64,000 nucleotides of DNA, taken from the NCBI GenBank assembly GCA_018398815.1, contig CM031628.1, positions 7,417,937 to 7,481,936 on the forward strand. The letters run 5' to 3'. The DNA comes from Conus ventricosus. Lineage: Eukaryota > Mollusca > Gastropoda > Neogastropoda > Conidae. Every line of letters starts with the position of its first letter. The first letter of the stretch is position 1. Positions 25,353 through 35,437 of this stretch are shown in pieces. Below the pieces are notes generated by a model. It was given only the letters and a program-made list of their open reading frames with translations. It was not told where the DNA came from and did not search any database. Both the position numbers and the translations under genes were made by a program.

Positions 25353-25391
25353 AGACATTTACTATTTAAGTATCTTAAATAGTAAATGTCT
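25353..25391. terminator. Perfect 18-bp hairpin between convergent genes
   Basis: AGACATTTACTATTTAAG (25353-25370) is the exact reverse complement of CTTAAATAGTAAATGTCT (25374-25391), with a 3-base TAT loop. It lies where the left + gene and the 25362-25595 minus gene converge, and the minus gene stop codon (25362-25364) is inside the left arm. Position suggests a bidirectional 3'-end or processing signal; structure is observed, function inferred. Confidence 0.65.
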
Positions 25392-25595
25392 AATATAGTA
25401 CACACACGCCTCAAAAAACGCGTCATTGCTGAGAATATCTTGCTCAGCGTTCTCTGCGCAAGATCGGTCAGCATAGATCTTAATGAAGTTCTTACATCCT
25501 AAGCAACCGCACTGATTACAATTCTGGTCTATGGAAATGTCTTTTATAGACTCCATGTCTTTATTTATTGACTTTATCCTTTTATAATACGCCAT
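25362..25595 (-). CDS. Small cysteine-cluster protein of the virus-like element
   Basis: An intact 77-residue frame starting MAYYKRIKSINKDMES. It has a tight cysteine cluster, CNQCGCLGC (about residues 26-34), and one more Cys in RSCAEN and one in EACVYY. The pattern could bind a metal ion, but no family is recognised. It lies 114 bp downstream of the 25710-26591 gene on the same strand and ends within a perfect hairpin. Intactness in a damaged neighbourhood and its position in the gene cluster support it being real. Confidence 0.6.
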   Translation of the reverse strand: MAYYKRIKSINKDMESIKDISIDQNCNQCGCLGCKNFIKIYADRSCAENAEQDILSNDAFFEACVYYIRHLLFKILK

Positions 25596-25709
25596 GATCT
25601 ATTTTTATTAAAAAAATTTAAAATTAAGTTCTTAAAATATTATTCCATCTGAAATGGATCAAAATGATCTTTGTTGTTGACGGTTCTGGCGTGCTGTTGT
25701 CTTCTGTAT

Positions 25710-26591
25710 TTAGTGGTTCAGATTTTTTTGATTGCTTTTGTTTCTGTTGCATTGTGTACATATTTTATAACCGTAATAACCGCCCCCCACAGCAGCAAGG
25801 GCGCCAAAAATGGCAACAGTTTTAAGTTCAATATACCATGAAGACTTTGGTGCTGTAGGCCTTGAATCACATGGAGTTTTTATAGCTGGCATTGAATCAA
25901 CTTGTTCTGGCGTTGGCGGCGTTATGTTTTCATGATAAGTTATATTCTGTAACATTAATTTTTTTTGTCTGTTCCACTCTGCTAATTTTTTTCCTGCTTT
26001 AACACGCCCAGGATGAGGATGCTTTTCACTGGTCTCCGCCTGATTCAGTGTTTTCTGATTCTGCTGATTTTCTGGCTTGGTTACTTTCTCACCTGATTCT
26101 GCTGATTTTCTGGCTCGGTCATTTTGAAGGGAAATAAAATCTATATGATTAAAAGTTATTAATCCCATGATTAATGGCGATAACAATGTTCCAAATCTGT
26201 AGTATAGATCACATCCTAGAGACTCTAATGACTTTGTTAAAACTGGATCTTGCGTTAAATCATACGTAAGATCTTGTTCAGAATCAATGGGAGCAAATCT
26301 ACTGACTAGTTTAGTGTACAAACTAAGAACCGTTTGCCCCACACTTTTCACCATTCTAGACCCCAGCTGCGCTTCATACCTGTTATGATACTTTATAATG
26401 TCTTGCGGCGGCATCTGTTGAATCTGTTCTATGCTGAATTCAGTTCCGAGGAACTGTTTTGTTTTCCCACATGCTGCCAAAGAATACAGCCTCTCCTTTT
26501 TGGGCATAATAGCTTGGTCATCAGCTTGGTCATTCATAAGTTCAGGAAGGTTTAGGCCGCCCTGTAGCTGTAGTAGATCATCGCTGTTCAT
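25710..26591 (-). CDS. 293-residue protein with C-terminal membrane segment
   Basis: The longest intact frame in the element. The N-terminus (MNSDDLLQLQGGLNLPEL) is acidic and polar. The middle (about residues 170-215) is rich in E, K, Q and N with two copies of an AESGEKV/AETSEK-like segment, then a basic stretch, HPGRVKAGKKLAEWNRQKK. A single hydrophobic segment, VAIFGALAAVGGGYYGY, lies about 25 residues before the C-terminus and is followed by CTQC and basic residues. The layout suggests a tail-anchored or virion-membrane protein; I recall the basic RVxAGKKLAExNRxKK motif in uncharacterised proteins of similar elements. Function unknown. It starts 35 bp from a divergent + gene. Confidence 0.75.
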   Translation of the reverse strand: MNSDDLLQLQGGLNLPELMNDQADDQAIMPKKERLYSLAACGKTKQFLGTEFSIEQIQQMPPQDIIKYHNRYEAQLGSRMVKSVGQTVLSLYTKLVSRFAPIDSEQDLTYDLTQDPVLTKSLESLGCDLYYRFGTLLSPLIMGLITFNHIDFISLQNDRARKSAESGEKVTKPENQQNQKTLNQAETSEKHPHPGRVKAGKKLAEWNRQKKLMLQNITYHENITPPTPEQVDSMPAIKTPCDSRPTAPKSSWYIELKTVAIFGALAAVGGGYYGYKICTQCNRNKSNQKNLNH

Positions 26592-26626
26592 GTTTTTTAT
26601 TAATTATAATTATTTTATTTTTTAAA
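26592..26626. promoter_or_regulatory. Divergent AT-rich start region
   Basis: 35 bp, about 94% A+T, between divergent start codons at 26591 (minus) and 26627 (plus). TTTAAAATGAG overlaps the plus start and recurs at the minus-strand start at 36461; TTTAAAATGGG occurs at the start at 28316. It must hold elements for both genes if both are expressed. Confidence 0.45.
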
Positions 26627-26850
26627 ATGAGCATCGAAAAAACTGTCGCCAACCTTGTATACCATTCTGCCGTTTTTGGGGGTCTAAGTGTAGGATACTC
26701 AATGTTTGGGGTTAAAAGTTTTTAAAGAATTAAAACCAGCGGATCTTGGCAAGTGACTTTGAAGACTAAACCCAAAGTAATCCTATTATTCCCGTTCATT
26801 TGCTACGAAAGTTTTTAGTCAAGAAAGGAATAATTCCAGGGGAATTTTAA
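26627..26850 (+). pseudogene. Small hydrophobic protein gene, one or more frameshifts
   Basis: Starts MSIEKTVANLVYHSAVFGG and continues LSVGYSMFGVK, a hydrophobic N-terminal half, then shifts frame at a TTTTTAAAG run near 26730. The second half ends with KGIIPGEF before a stop at 26848-26850, about 74 residues in all. The size, a single hydrophobic segment and the divergent AT-rich start fit a small membrane protein of the element. No named family. Confidence 0.5.
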
Positions 26851-26884
26851 ATATGAAAAAAAAAAATAATTTAAAAAAATTTGG

Positions 26885-26976
26885 CTTCACTCGTAATGAT
26901 AAATAGGGGGGCGCTGTGGTTAATGCCCCTGTTTTTTAGGGGAAAGGAAATTTACCCCATTTAGTAAATGCGAGTG
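26885..26976. repeat. Imperfect inverted repeat (about 20-bp arms)
   Basis: CTTCACTCGTAATGATAAAT at the left is matched by ATTTAGTAAATGCGAGTGAAG at the right with a few mismatches, enclosing about 50 bp with GGGG and CCCC runs that could pair further. It may be a small inserted element or a structured non-coding segment between two + genes. Confidence 0.5.
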
Positions 26977-26979
26977 AAG

Positions 26980-28056
26980 GCGGAGAAAAAGAAAAACCAA
27001 AGTGTGGAGAAAATAGCCGAAAGCCCCAAGATCGCTATAAAAAAGCAGAGAATTGGCAGTTAGTTTTTATTAAAAAAAAAAACTGAAAAAAAGGGACATG
27101 CAGCTTACACTTTTTTAAGATTTTGATAAAGGGGAAAAGAATATTATCTTGAAACGGGAAAACCCAATGGGGCTTTTCCCCCCAAAAAATTTCCCAGTGA
27201 CTTTTACAACCATCAGAAAAAAAAAGATGCAAGAAATCGGGTTTTTATTGTTTTGGCTTTGACCGTCGTGTTTTTTGGGTTGCGAAAAATTTTGGCAAAT
27301 AAAATTGAAAAAAAACTATTATTCCCCCAAAAGGATATTGGAAGGGAATCAAAAGCAAAAAAAAAGCTAACCCAAAGCGGAAAGGGGTCAGTGAAAAAAC
27401 ACCCAAAAGAATGGAAAACAAAACAAGCGTTTTGGGAAATTTATCTACTGCCCCTGGGACGAATCAGGGGACCGCACTTTGTCAATCCCAAAATACCAAA
27501 CCCAAACCCCCTTCAATGGCCCTTTATATTTACCCTCTGATACGATTGACGAAAAAGTTTTAAGTCGCACTTACAGTCTTTTACTAGCTTCAAGATAAAA
27601 AGATGCGGAACCATTAACACAAAAAGATGCTTCTGCTGTTGCTTTTGGGCCATAAAAACTGATATACCAACGGGTCCTTTAACTTATCCTCCCCTGATTA
27701 AAGTCGATGAGGAAATTTTTAAAAGGGCAAGTGAATAAATTTAAAGGGTTAAAACATAGAGGGTTTCCCTCAAAAAAAGGGGTTCCCGGAGTTCCAGATC
27801 ACAGGCTTTAGTTGAAAAAAATTTTAAAAACAGTTAGTTTAAAGGGCTTTTTCCTACCGATCACAGAGAGCTTATTGACAATTCTCGCAACACAGAATGG
27901 GTTAGAAGATTTCCCCCAGTTTTGCCCCGCAATGAAAATGAAAAAAATTTTAAAGGGGCCCAAAAAAACCCGTACAAGCCAAAACAAAAAAAAAAAAAAA
28001 ATGTTGTTGAAAGGGGAGACTTATCGGCAAACTTTTTCCCCTTTTGGGTTTTAAAG
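26980..28056 (+). pseudogene. Broken + strand gene of the element, unknown product
   Basis: Homopolymer-inflated sequence in which one protein seems spread over several frames. Readable pieces include LPSDTIDEKVLSRTYSLLL at about 27532-27590, IPTGPLTYPPLIKVDEEIF at about 27665-27720, DHRELIDNSRNTEWVRRF at about 27860-27915 and GDLSANFFPFWVLK before a stop near 28056. The pieces are ordered, hydrophilic and composition-balanced, unlike the opposite strand. Expected length about 350 residues. No catalytic motif for integrase, protease or ATPase could be read, so no function is assigned. Confidence 0.4.
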
Positions 28057-28104
28057 TAAAGGGACCTTTATTTACCCGGGGGAAGGGGAAGGGGGCCCCT
28101 CGCA

Positions 28105-28302
28105 TCAGGGAAAGTCCCGTTTGGAGTGAGATCCTTTTGAAATAAAGAATTGTAAAAATGAATCCGCCCCTGTATTATTTACGGGGAAAAATGACAAACA
28201 AAGCCCAAAAAGCCCCCCAAAAAAATCTTTTGTGATGGAAGAACTGCAGATAATTTCCCCCAGACCCAGGGTTTCCCGTTGCTTAGTTAATTTCGTAAAC
28301 AT
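28105..28302 (-). CDS. Small Cys/Gly/Phe-rich protein, possibly longer
   Basis: An open frame of 65 residues starting MFTKLTKQRETLGLGEI, with FFGGLFGLCLSFFPV and GADSFLQFFIS. Its start codon is 13 bp from the divergent + start at 28316, and the frame may extend to about 28060 through a frameshift, converging on the preceding + gene. Composition resembles a compact soluble protein rather than low complexity. No family recognised. Confidence 0.4.
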   Translation of the reverse strand: MFTKLTKQRETLGLGEIICSSSITKDFFGGLFGLCLSFFPVNNTGADSFLQFFISKGSHSKRDFP

Positions 28303-28315
28303 ATTTTAGTTTAAA

Positions 28316-28640
28316 ATGGGAAATCAGGAAAGGGAAAGGGAGAAAGAAAAAGAAATGGTTTTAAAAAGGGGGGAGGCCTTGAAAATTTATACGGGAATCC
28401 CTTTCCCTGCGTGTAATGCTATTAAGGAAACATTTTCCCGGGGGTTAATCCCAAAGCATGCTAAATTCCAGAAACACCCACAACCCCAAACCCCCCAAAA
28501 TTTTTGGGAAAAAAAATATCTTTAAATAATAAAAAAAATTCGACGCATCAAACAAAAATGAAAAAAAGAATTAGCTGAATTGGATGAAAATTTTGATTGG
28601 GTCTTTTTAATAAAAAATTGTTTAAAAAATAAACCCCCCG
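28316..28640 (+). pseudogene. Short basic protein gene of the element
   Basis: Starts MGNQEREREKEKEMVLKRG after TTTAAAATGGG, then IYTGIPFPACNAIKETF. The first frame stops at 28525, and a shifted frame continues with KKELAELDENFDWVF to about 28610, abutting the polymerase C-terminus on the other strand. Highly charged N-terminus. Function unknown. Confidence 0.4.
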
Positions 28641-28641
28641 T

Positions 28642-31600
28642 TTATTTCGGCCCCCCGTGCCCCATTGCATATGAAAACTCCCGGGTTAACAAACAACGTT
28701 TTGGGTTTTTTCTATCTAAAGAAATTTTTGTTACAATGTTGGTTGATCTCATGTAATTAAAATCGCGGGTTTTTGTTGTCATGATGAAAAATCTTATTGC
28801 CAAACAATTTCTTTTTTTAAAAGTTGTCATGGGATATGTTTGACGCACAACCCCTGGAGATATTTCCCCCCTTTTTTAATATTTTCTCCCGGTCGAAATA
28901 CTGTAAAATTTTCGAACCCTTTAAACCCCCATAAATCCTTTTTATCACCTTTCCAGTTTAAATTTATCTTTCATCTTTCCTAAAAAATTTTTTAAAAGGG
29001 TTTTAAAAGCAAACGAATCTTTAGGGGTAAAACAGATGTATCATACCATCCCGCATGTCCTTTACAAATTCGGTTTCCATGTCTTTATGATTCTTCGTAG
29101 GGGTACTATAAAAAAAACTATTGTTTTCGGGGGGAAAAAAAACCCGGATCTGGATACGGGGTTTAAAGTGTTTATAAAGAAAATTTTTAAATCAAAAGCT
29201 TTGATAATTCTAAAAAAAGGAAACCCAAAATACAGGTTTTTCCAAATTTTAAATTTTTTTTTTTCTCCCCAAAAGCCAAAAACCCCCCCCCCCCCCCCGT
29301 CCTGGTTTTTTTTTCTAAAGTCCTGATAATTTGGTTTTTAAAAAGTAGCTTAATTGCTTTTGTTCTCTCTGGGGACCCCAAACTGACATCTTTGCGCTTG
29401 TGCGGATTCTCCATAGTTTTTTCCAAAAAACGGGTTTTTCATCAAACCTTTAAAAAGTCTTTTTCTGAAACATCTGTGGATTTGGGTTTGAGATCAGTGT
29501 TTTCATGATGTATTGGGTTTCATGAACTGTTCTTGATCAAAAGCAATTATACGATGAACTGCTGTCAACTTCAAACCATGTCTTAAATAAAATTGTAGAA
29601 GTCTGTAATGACAGACATAATTTTTTTTGCCTCGAAGATTAGGCACAAGTTTAGGCGGTTCTGTTTTTGCCATCTTTAGACTTTCTGCTGCTAATGGATA
29701 GTCATTATGCAGGTCATGGAGTTCATGAGGATATTCTAAGTCAACTTCTAGAATGTATCCGCGCTGTTGACCGGCGCCAAAACTGCCCAACCACTTTAAT
29801 GCCTTTTGAATATTTTTCGGATCACCGCCTGTGTACATTTTAAGTTGCGTAATGGAAGCGATTGCGCCATAGCCATCCATACAGATTGTTTGCATCTAAA
29901 TACATGAGATAGTTAGACCTTTTACTCGGATCATAGTCGTCCAAGTATTTGTTGTTTGCTTTACAGTAATGATGCGACGCCATACTAATTCCTCCACGCA
30001 ATCCGTTTTCAATCATCTGAATCATTGGTAGGTCAGACAATAAATCATCTGTACTCCAGTAAACTTTAAGAAAGCGTCCCAACTCATCCCGGGCGCAGAA
30101 ATGTAATGCGCGGGATCCAGGCTATAATGTTTCATGCAGGTCTTTCTATAATTTTCAAAATATCCGCCAACATACATGTATCAGCCATCAAGTAGGAGTC
30201 AGGATAGTCTCCATCGTTTCTACACTCTAATTCTGCCCAGCCTCTGAGCATGCTGGTTAATTCAGATTCGCTTGACACCCTTTCCTCTAAGACTAGAAAA
30301 GACGGCCTTTGGAGGAAGTGTGTCTTCGTCAAAACCTTTCCCTACTGTTCATGCTAATTCATAGGGTAACGCCCTTTCTAACAAGTGTTGGGTCAAAAAA
30401 TATTCTTCGTTTATTGGGCAGGACTTTTTGGACATTAGCCAGTTACTCTCATGAACCCATCATGTGTTGCCTAGGAGTCATAAAAAGACTGTTATTTAGA
30501 TTAAGACATTTACTTTTCTGATGACTGTGCAATGCATGCACCCTGAAGGCATCGTCCACGCTTTCTTATAAGATGAGAGTCGTACTCGCAAGTTATGAAA
30601 GAAGTTGGGCAGGCTCCATGTCTAGGATCAAACTTTAGTTGAAAGATTTCATTTACTGTGCGCCTTGCTCCTCTTAAAACTTTCCACTAATGTGTTCATG
30701 GTCTCTTCTTTTGGAATTGCTTCATCACTGAGTTCTAAACCACAAATCCAAACAGTGAGTGGCCTGCGTCATACTGTTCTTGGTCTTCAGGCGTCATCAT
30801 GATTTCAGTTATAATTTCAGATTATTAGAACAGGTCCATTACGCACTTGCTGCATGCGTTTTTTAAGAAGTATTCTGCAGCATTAGGCCCTCTTATATTC
30901 TGGCGTTGAATGACGCGCATCCGACCTAACATTTATGAAGGCACAAAGGAAACAAATCTGAATGATACGCATTAAGACTGTTTTTCGAAGTTTTTGTGGC
31001 GCTGGCCCGTCATAAGGAACAATAAGCGACTCAAAGTCTGCGTAAACAACATATGGAGAATTTTGAAATCCGTTTCCAGTTCTTAAAACTAACTTTACTG
31101 CCTTCTGGGGGCGTAATTAGTTCTGTTATACAGTCAACTGGGGGCCAATGACAATGTTTCTTATGTTCGCTTGCGCTTGAACAGATGGATGTCGTGTTTT
31201 AAACATTTTTCTACCAGAATTCTTGTTTCCATGATCTTTTGAAGTATGGTTCATTAGTCTATCATCGTGCGTAATCAATGTGTAATGGGGATATCCCTGC
31301 CGGTGGAATACATCAGCATAAGTCAACATGATTTTTGTTGGTTCGACAATTGTTGGGCTGTTCTTGGACACTCTGATGGGTGTAGATTTGTTTCTTCATC
31401 CATGTGTAGACATAACAGTGATTGCGTTGTTTTTGTTCTTTCAAACTGATCAATTTGTTTACATCACAGGAAAGGATATTCGCTAAAGTTAAGATCATTA
31501 GATATATCCAATAGTTAGGACACTCTCTCTGCGTTTTTGCGGAATAATGCAGCCTTGCGAGACACACCACATGAAACATTTGTTGGCTGTATTCTTTATG

Positions 31601-32073
31601 TTTAGAAACTGCTCTTTTTGCGACAAATGCTGGGGGCCAGCGGATGTAAGCCTTGCCTACAATCGGTGCATATTGACTGTTATATCTGATCTCTAGGACT
31701 TCCGCCTCTGACAGCAGAGACTCTCATTTGCTTCTTCAGCGGCCAATCAAACTGTGTAAGCAGCTGGTCTGCCCAAACCAGGTTGTTGAGTTAAGTCGTT
31801 ATGAGAAAGATAGTCTGTTGGTTTAGGCGAGGGACCCAGACTTCTAGGTTTTCCTTCATTTATTGTTTACATAGTCGATTAAAACAGCTAACATTATTTA
31901 ACTGGCGGGTCTATTGTTAGTTTACTTGGAACTTGAGTAATGCATGAACCAACACTTGCCTGTACGCTTGATGGATCAATGACTTCTAAATCAATAATCA
32001 TTCAGGGCTCTTGATTAATTGTCTTGCATTGCTTCAAACAATTCGTTTCTGGACCTTCATATATCTTAGCCAT
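28642..32073 (-). pseudogene. polB: Protein-primed family B DNA polymerase (viral/Polinton type), frameshifted
   Basis: Replicates the element DNA from a protein primer. Length from the ATG at 32073 to 28642 is about 1140 codons, normal for this type. In order: an N-terminal block with NIKNTANKCFMWCV (about 31560-31600); a Cys/His region with HTSKDHGNK (about 31225-31260); exonuclease motif I, YADFES (31027-31044); YDSHLI (about 30567-30583), matching Exo II; GDYPDSYLMADTCMLAD (about 30155-30210), matching Exo III; palm motif A with YLDANNLYGW (about 29880-29912); EKTMENPHKRKDV (29390-29426), matching motif B; YLG-type LGFLFLELSK; and the terminal SLDRKNPKR...YAMGH (28650-28745). The catalytic DTDS was not cleanly readable near 29.1 kb. 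At least eight frameshifts; not functional as written. Confidence 0.88.
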
Positions 32074-32169
32074 GTTGAGTTTCTTTTTCTAACTCAAAAT
32101 ATTTAATTAAATAAAAAACCATTTTACTCAGACTCCCATATCGATGGTCTTTGTTGCTTGGACTCATAA

Positions 32170-32860
32170 ACTTAAGTATTAAAACACCCGTTGGCGTGTT
32201 AATGTGAGTGTTATTGAACAGAGTTTAATGTTTTCGGTTACTTTTTTTAAGCATTCCTTTTTATCTGCGCGGCGATCTGGTGTGAGAAAAACTTGTCCTA
32301 GCCTTTCTTTGAATATCAAACTTTTGTCTTTGTAGTCATCAAATCGGCCTGTTAAACGATTAAAATTCCTTCATCCGTGATGTTTAGTCAGCTAGTTCTT
32401 TATTTTATAATCAGCTTAAAGGAACTAAGATTTAGTGTTTATTAGTTTGAAACCATAGCTGTGTGCACCAACACCTGTTGCTAAGAGGCCTACCACTTGC
32501 TCCCGCTGAAGCAGCACTAATAGTCGATGTTCCCGTATTCAACATATCGTAACAGCATTACAGGCAGCAGAATACCCTTCGTTTGTTTTGCTGTATTTGA
32601 ATGGTCTGCTCTAGTTTTTGTTGCATTTGTTTAATGTTGGTTAATCTAAGTTTTTATGCAGGGGTTTTACTATCTCTTCTCTTAGGCGGACTCCGGTGTG
32701 TAGGCACATTTGATAACCGGAACAGACTGCTTTTTATAATATAAAATAATAGTAGTGTATATCTTTTAATCTGTTATCATTCAATATTTAGCTGCGCTCA
32801 TATATTAAAAAACAAGGTACGTAAGCGGTTTAGCGGCATCTTTTTCTTTTATCGATTTGA
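32170..32860 (-). pseudogene. Element gene between capsid-like gene and polymerase, unknown product
   Basis: Frames are short, but ordered pieces read HTGVRLREEIVKPLHKN (about 32660-32710), an Ala/Ser/Gly-rich stretch near 32490-32520, and RFDDYKDKSLIFKERLGQVF followed by a basic tail near 32260-32350. The order basic N-terminus, small-residue-rich centre and helical charged C-terminus suggests a minor virion or DNA-associated protein; this is inference from position between structural and replication genes. Frameshifts throughout. Confidence 0.4.
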
Positions 32861-32869
32861 ATGTTTATT

Positions 32870-34015
32870 ACGTCTCTCACAGTTCTCCCGCTTCATGCAA
32901 CTGGTTATCCTCTGTTGACCTTAGGTCAATCCATAAACCGTATTTTGGTTGTTAAATATCATCAAAGTCTTACACTGTGAAGGTGTAGATCTTTAGACAC
33001 CAGGTCTACTGTTGGTTTTCTACCCCTCCCGCTCCCAACAATTTCATTTCGTCCAAAATGCTGTAAGGTTGAAGGCCCGCTAGGTAGATTTGGTTAGGAC
33101 TACCTCAATTGTACATTGCACTTTCGTTATTTTAGGATTAATAAACTTTTCACAATTTGCCTTGTGAATGGTTCTTTTTCTTCTTTCACCAGCAATAAAC
33201 TACCTTTAAGTGATCGTTGCTGTCGGTGCTAAAAACTAAAACTTCATATAGGTCTGCATTGCTTTTGGGATATGTTGTATGATGAATCACGTCTTCGTAA
33301 TATATTGCTAATTTTGCTGATATTGGTGTCAATCAGCCTTGCTAAATTAGGGTTGTAACAACGTCAAACTCTAACGTGATGTCAGAACTGCTGTACTTTG
33401 CTTCGTGTCTGTAGATAGAATAACACGTTTGTAATCATTAAAAGTTAGTTCATATGACAATCTGTCTTTTATGCTCTTGAAAGTATGGGGCATGCGCTTT
33501 TAACAACTCAAATTTAAGGGAATGGAAAAGCGATTCCAAACGCATAACCTACTGCTTCATGCTTTTTGCCGTGCTTTAGCATCTCCAAGCGCCTCTTCTA
33601 TGTTTTAGTGCTTCATTATTTTCTTTTCTTGAAAGCAAGATCGGCCCTTTCATTCTCGGTTATCCATAGATCAGAAATAGGTTAAAAATATGATCTGCAT
33701 TATGTAAAGAAATATTTCTTGCCTCAAGTATAAGAAATTTCGTACCGATTCCCGCCCCAGATTCTGTACAACTGTCCTGTTTGGGTCGTTGTTGAAGCGA
33801 GTTCTATTTTTGAAAGTACAGACGTGCAGCGCTGGCACAATCACTTCCATCCGCTCTAGTCCCCCCCCCTTTTTTTTTTTTTGGAAATTTAACAGTAAGA
33901 ATATGATCTGCATCAATCGTAGATCGGTTTATTTGGCACAGTAATATTCCGCTTATTTCCCTTCCGCCAATGGGTTCTTTCAGTCTTCTATGCGGGTCAA
34001 GAATCAAGCCATATG
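32870..34015 (-). pseudogene. Predicted capsid-like structural protein, frameshifted
   Basis: Pieces in order from the 5' side: LDPHRRLKEPIGGREISG (about 33950-34007), DHILTVKFP, NRFSIPLNL, SYELTFNDYKRV (33422-33457), ITLEFDVVT (about 33352-33380), KLAIYYEDVI (about 33287-33318) and FINPKITKVQCTIE (about 33108-33152). This order recalls uncharacterised proteins encoded beside the same PolB type and thought to be capsid components. Beta-rich alternation and size (about 380 residues) agree. Assignment is from memory and context only. At least six frame breaks, including one at a run of C and T near 33865-33882. Confidence 0.55.
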
Positions 34016-34063
34016 TTGCGAATTTTTATAAAACAAAATAAAAAAGTTAATTATTTAAAAAAC
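34016..34063. promoter_or_regulatory. Divergent AT-rich start region
   Basis: About 48 bp between the minus capsid-like gene and the + gene at 34064, almost entirely A and T (AAAAAGTTAATTATTTAAAA). It resembles the divergent region at 26592-26626 in composition and in carrying TTAATTAT. Confidence 0.4.
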
Positions 34064-35290
34064 ATGGCAGGATTGAAGGTGAAGACGATTATGATGTTTT
34101 AGATTGGAGGACAAAATGCGTGAAATGCCACACGATCGCTCAGAGCTTCAATGCGGCGTGAATAACAGAAAGTCAATGTTAGATCATTGTACAAAAATTT
34201 TAGGCCTTGAAAACCTCCCGCAGTTTTAGACCTAATTGATTTTGAACGCGATGATGATGGCCATTTGTTGTAAGAACGACCCAAGGCAACGCGTTCCGCT
34301 TACAACTAAACGAGACCCATTAAAGTTTTTAGCCGTGGGTTCAATTAGACAAAGACTCCCTGCGAGCGTACAAAGTCGACTTGGCCTTGCCTACACACCC
34401 CAAAATTAAATAGGGCAATGCAGTTGCTCAACTTCAAAACACCACTGCAAGCACTTCCAACCAGCTAACCACAATACCAAAACCTGAACTTCACGTTTTT
34501 AAAACAATCAGCAGATGAAATAAACAAATGGCCTAATCGCAGCGAAACCAGATTTTCAGAAGAACAGCGTTTAAAAACATTTAATGATTCCCCATGCCTA
34601 TGCGGGAAAATAGCGGCCCTTGATCATGCTTTGAGAGCATCAGAGGGCGGAATTAAAAACAATTAAGAAAAACTAGGTGAACACTAGTGATGAGCTTATA
34701 AAAGAGAAAAAGAAAAAACTCGTAGCGGGGGCTGATGACGCCAACTTAGGGCCTGATATTAAGAAAGGGAATAACCCAAAGACTAAAAGATCTTGAACAG
34801 AGAGATCAGAAGACTAGACAGTGTTGTCTACTAACCGAGAACAATTACAACCCAAGTGAACAGAATAAGAGAAACTATCCAAAGAATTTTTCTATGCAAA
34901 CACAACGCTAGCAGACTCGATCCGAACTCTTGTTTAGAGCGCAAGGGAACACATTAGCACGTGTTGTAACTGCCTTAGGATTTGCAATAGTACATGGTGT
35001 TGGGCTATTACAGGCGCGGTGGCGGTCAAAGCCCAGTGCCTCCGCCACCATCGCCTCCATCGCCGCCTGATAAATCATGGCGTAAAAAAAACAACTTGAC
35101 CATCTCCCCCCCCCTTGCAGGTTTATTAAAAAACTTAGCCAGTAAAGGCCATGGCGCTTTGCCGGGTATATTAGGGAGTATTGTTAGCTGGCTTTTGTCT
35201 ACTGCAAGCAAAGTAGTTGGGTTTATGGCCGCGCATTCTGGACATTAGTTCTTCTTAATAGTTGGTTAATTTTAGTAAGTAAAAGACGAG
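34064..35290 (+). pseudogene. Predicted virion-associated protein with hydrophobic C-terminus, frameshifted
   Basis: Starts at ATG 34064 with an acidic N-terminus. Readable pieces: DLIDFERDDDGH (about 34222-34260), RVPLTTKRDP (about 34292-34322), LAVGSIRQRL and LGLAYTPQN (about 34330-34410), a charged coiled-coil-like stretch KEKKKKLVAGADDANLGPD (about 34700-34760), a small hydrophobic segment near 34970, a proline-rich linker (35035-35065), and LPGILGSIVSWLLS (about 35160-35200) followed by a second hydrophobic stretch to about 35280. The tail looks membrane-active. I recall this C-terminal pattern in uncharacterised proteins of similar elements. Several frameshifts. Confidence 0.5.
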
Positions 35291-35299
35291 TAATCCCCT

Positions 35300-35437
35300 A
35301 TGCCAGTTTATCCAAGAACACGTGCTGTCTTTCATATTCATGGCCATCGCGAACAGAGTCCGGGTCTTTTCAACGGACCTTTGGGCTTGTGGGCACGGGA
35401 TTGGATGACTTATTCTTGGGGTCAACTTGTTAGTTAA
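35300..35437 (+). CDS. Possible 45-residue small protein
   Basis: An uninterrupted frame MPVYPRTRAVFHIHGHRE...WGQLVS ending TAA at 35435-35437. It starts about 10 bp after the preceding hydrophobic gene tail and overlaps the end of the minus gene by 8 bp, typical of the tight packing here. Rich in H, W, R and G with no hydrophobic stretch. Too short for composition statistics; possibly chance. Confidence 0.35.
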   Translation: MPVYPRTRAVFHIHGHREQSPGLFNGPLGLWARDWMTYSWGQLVS

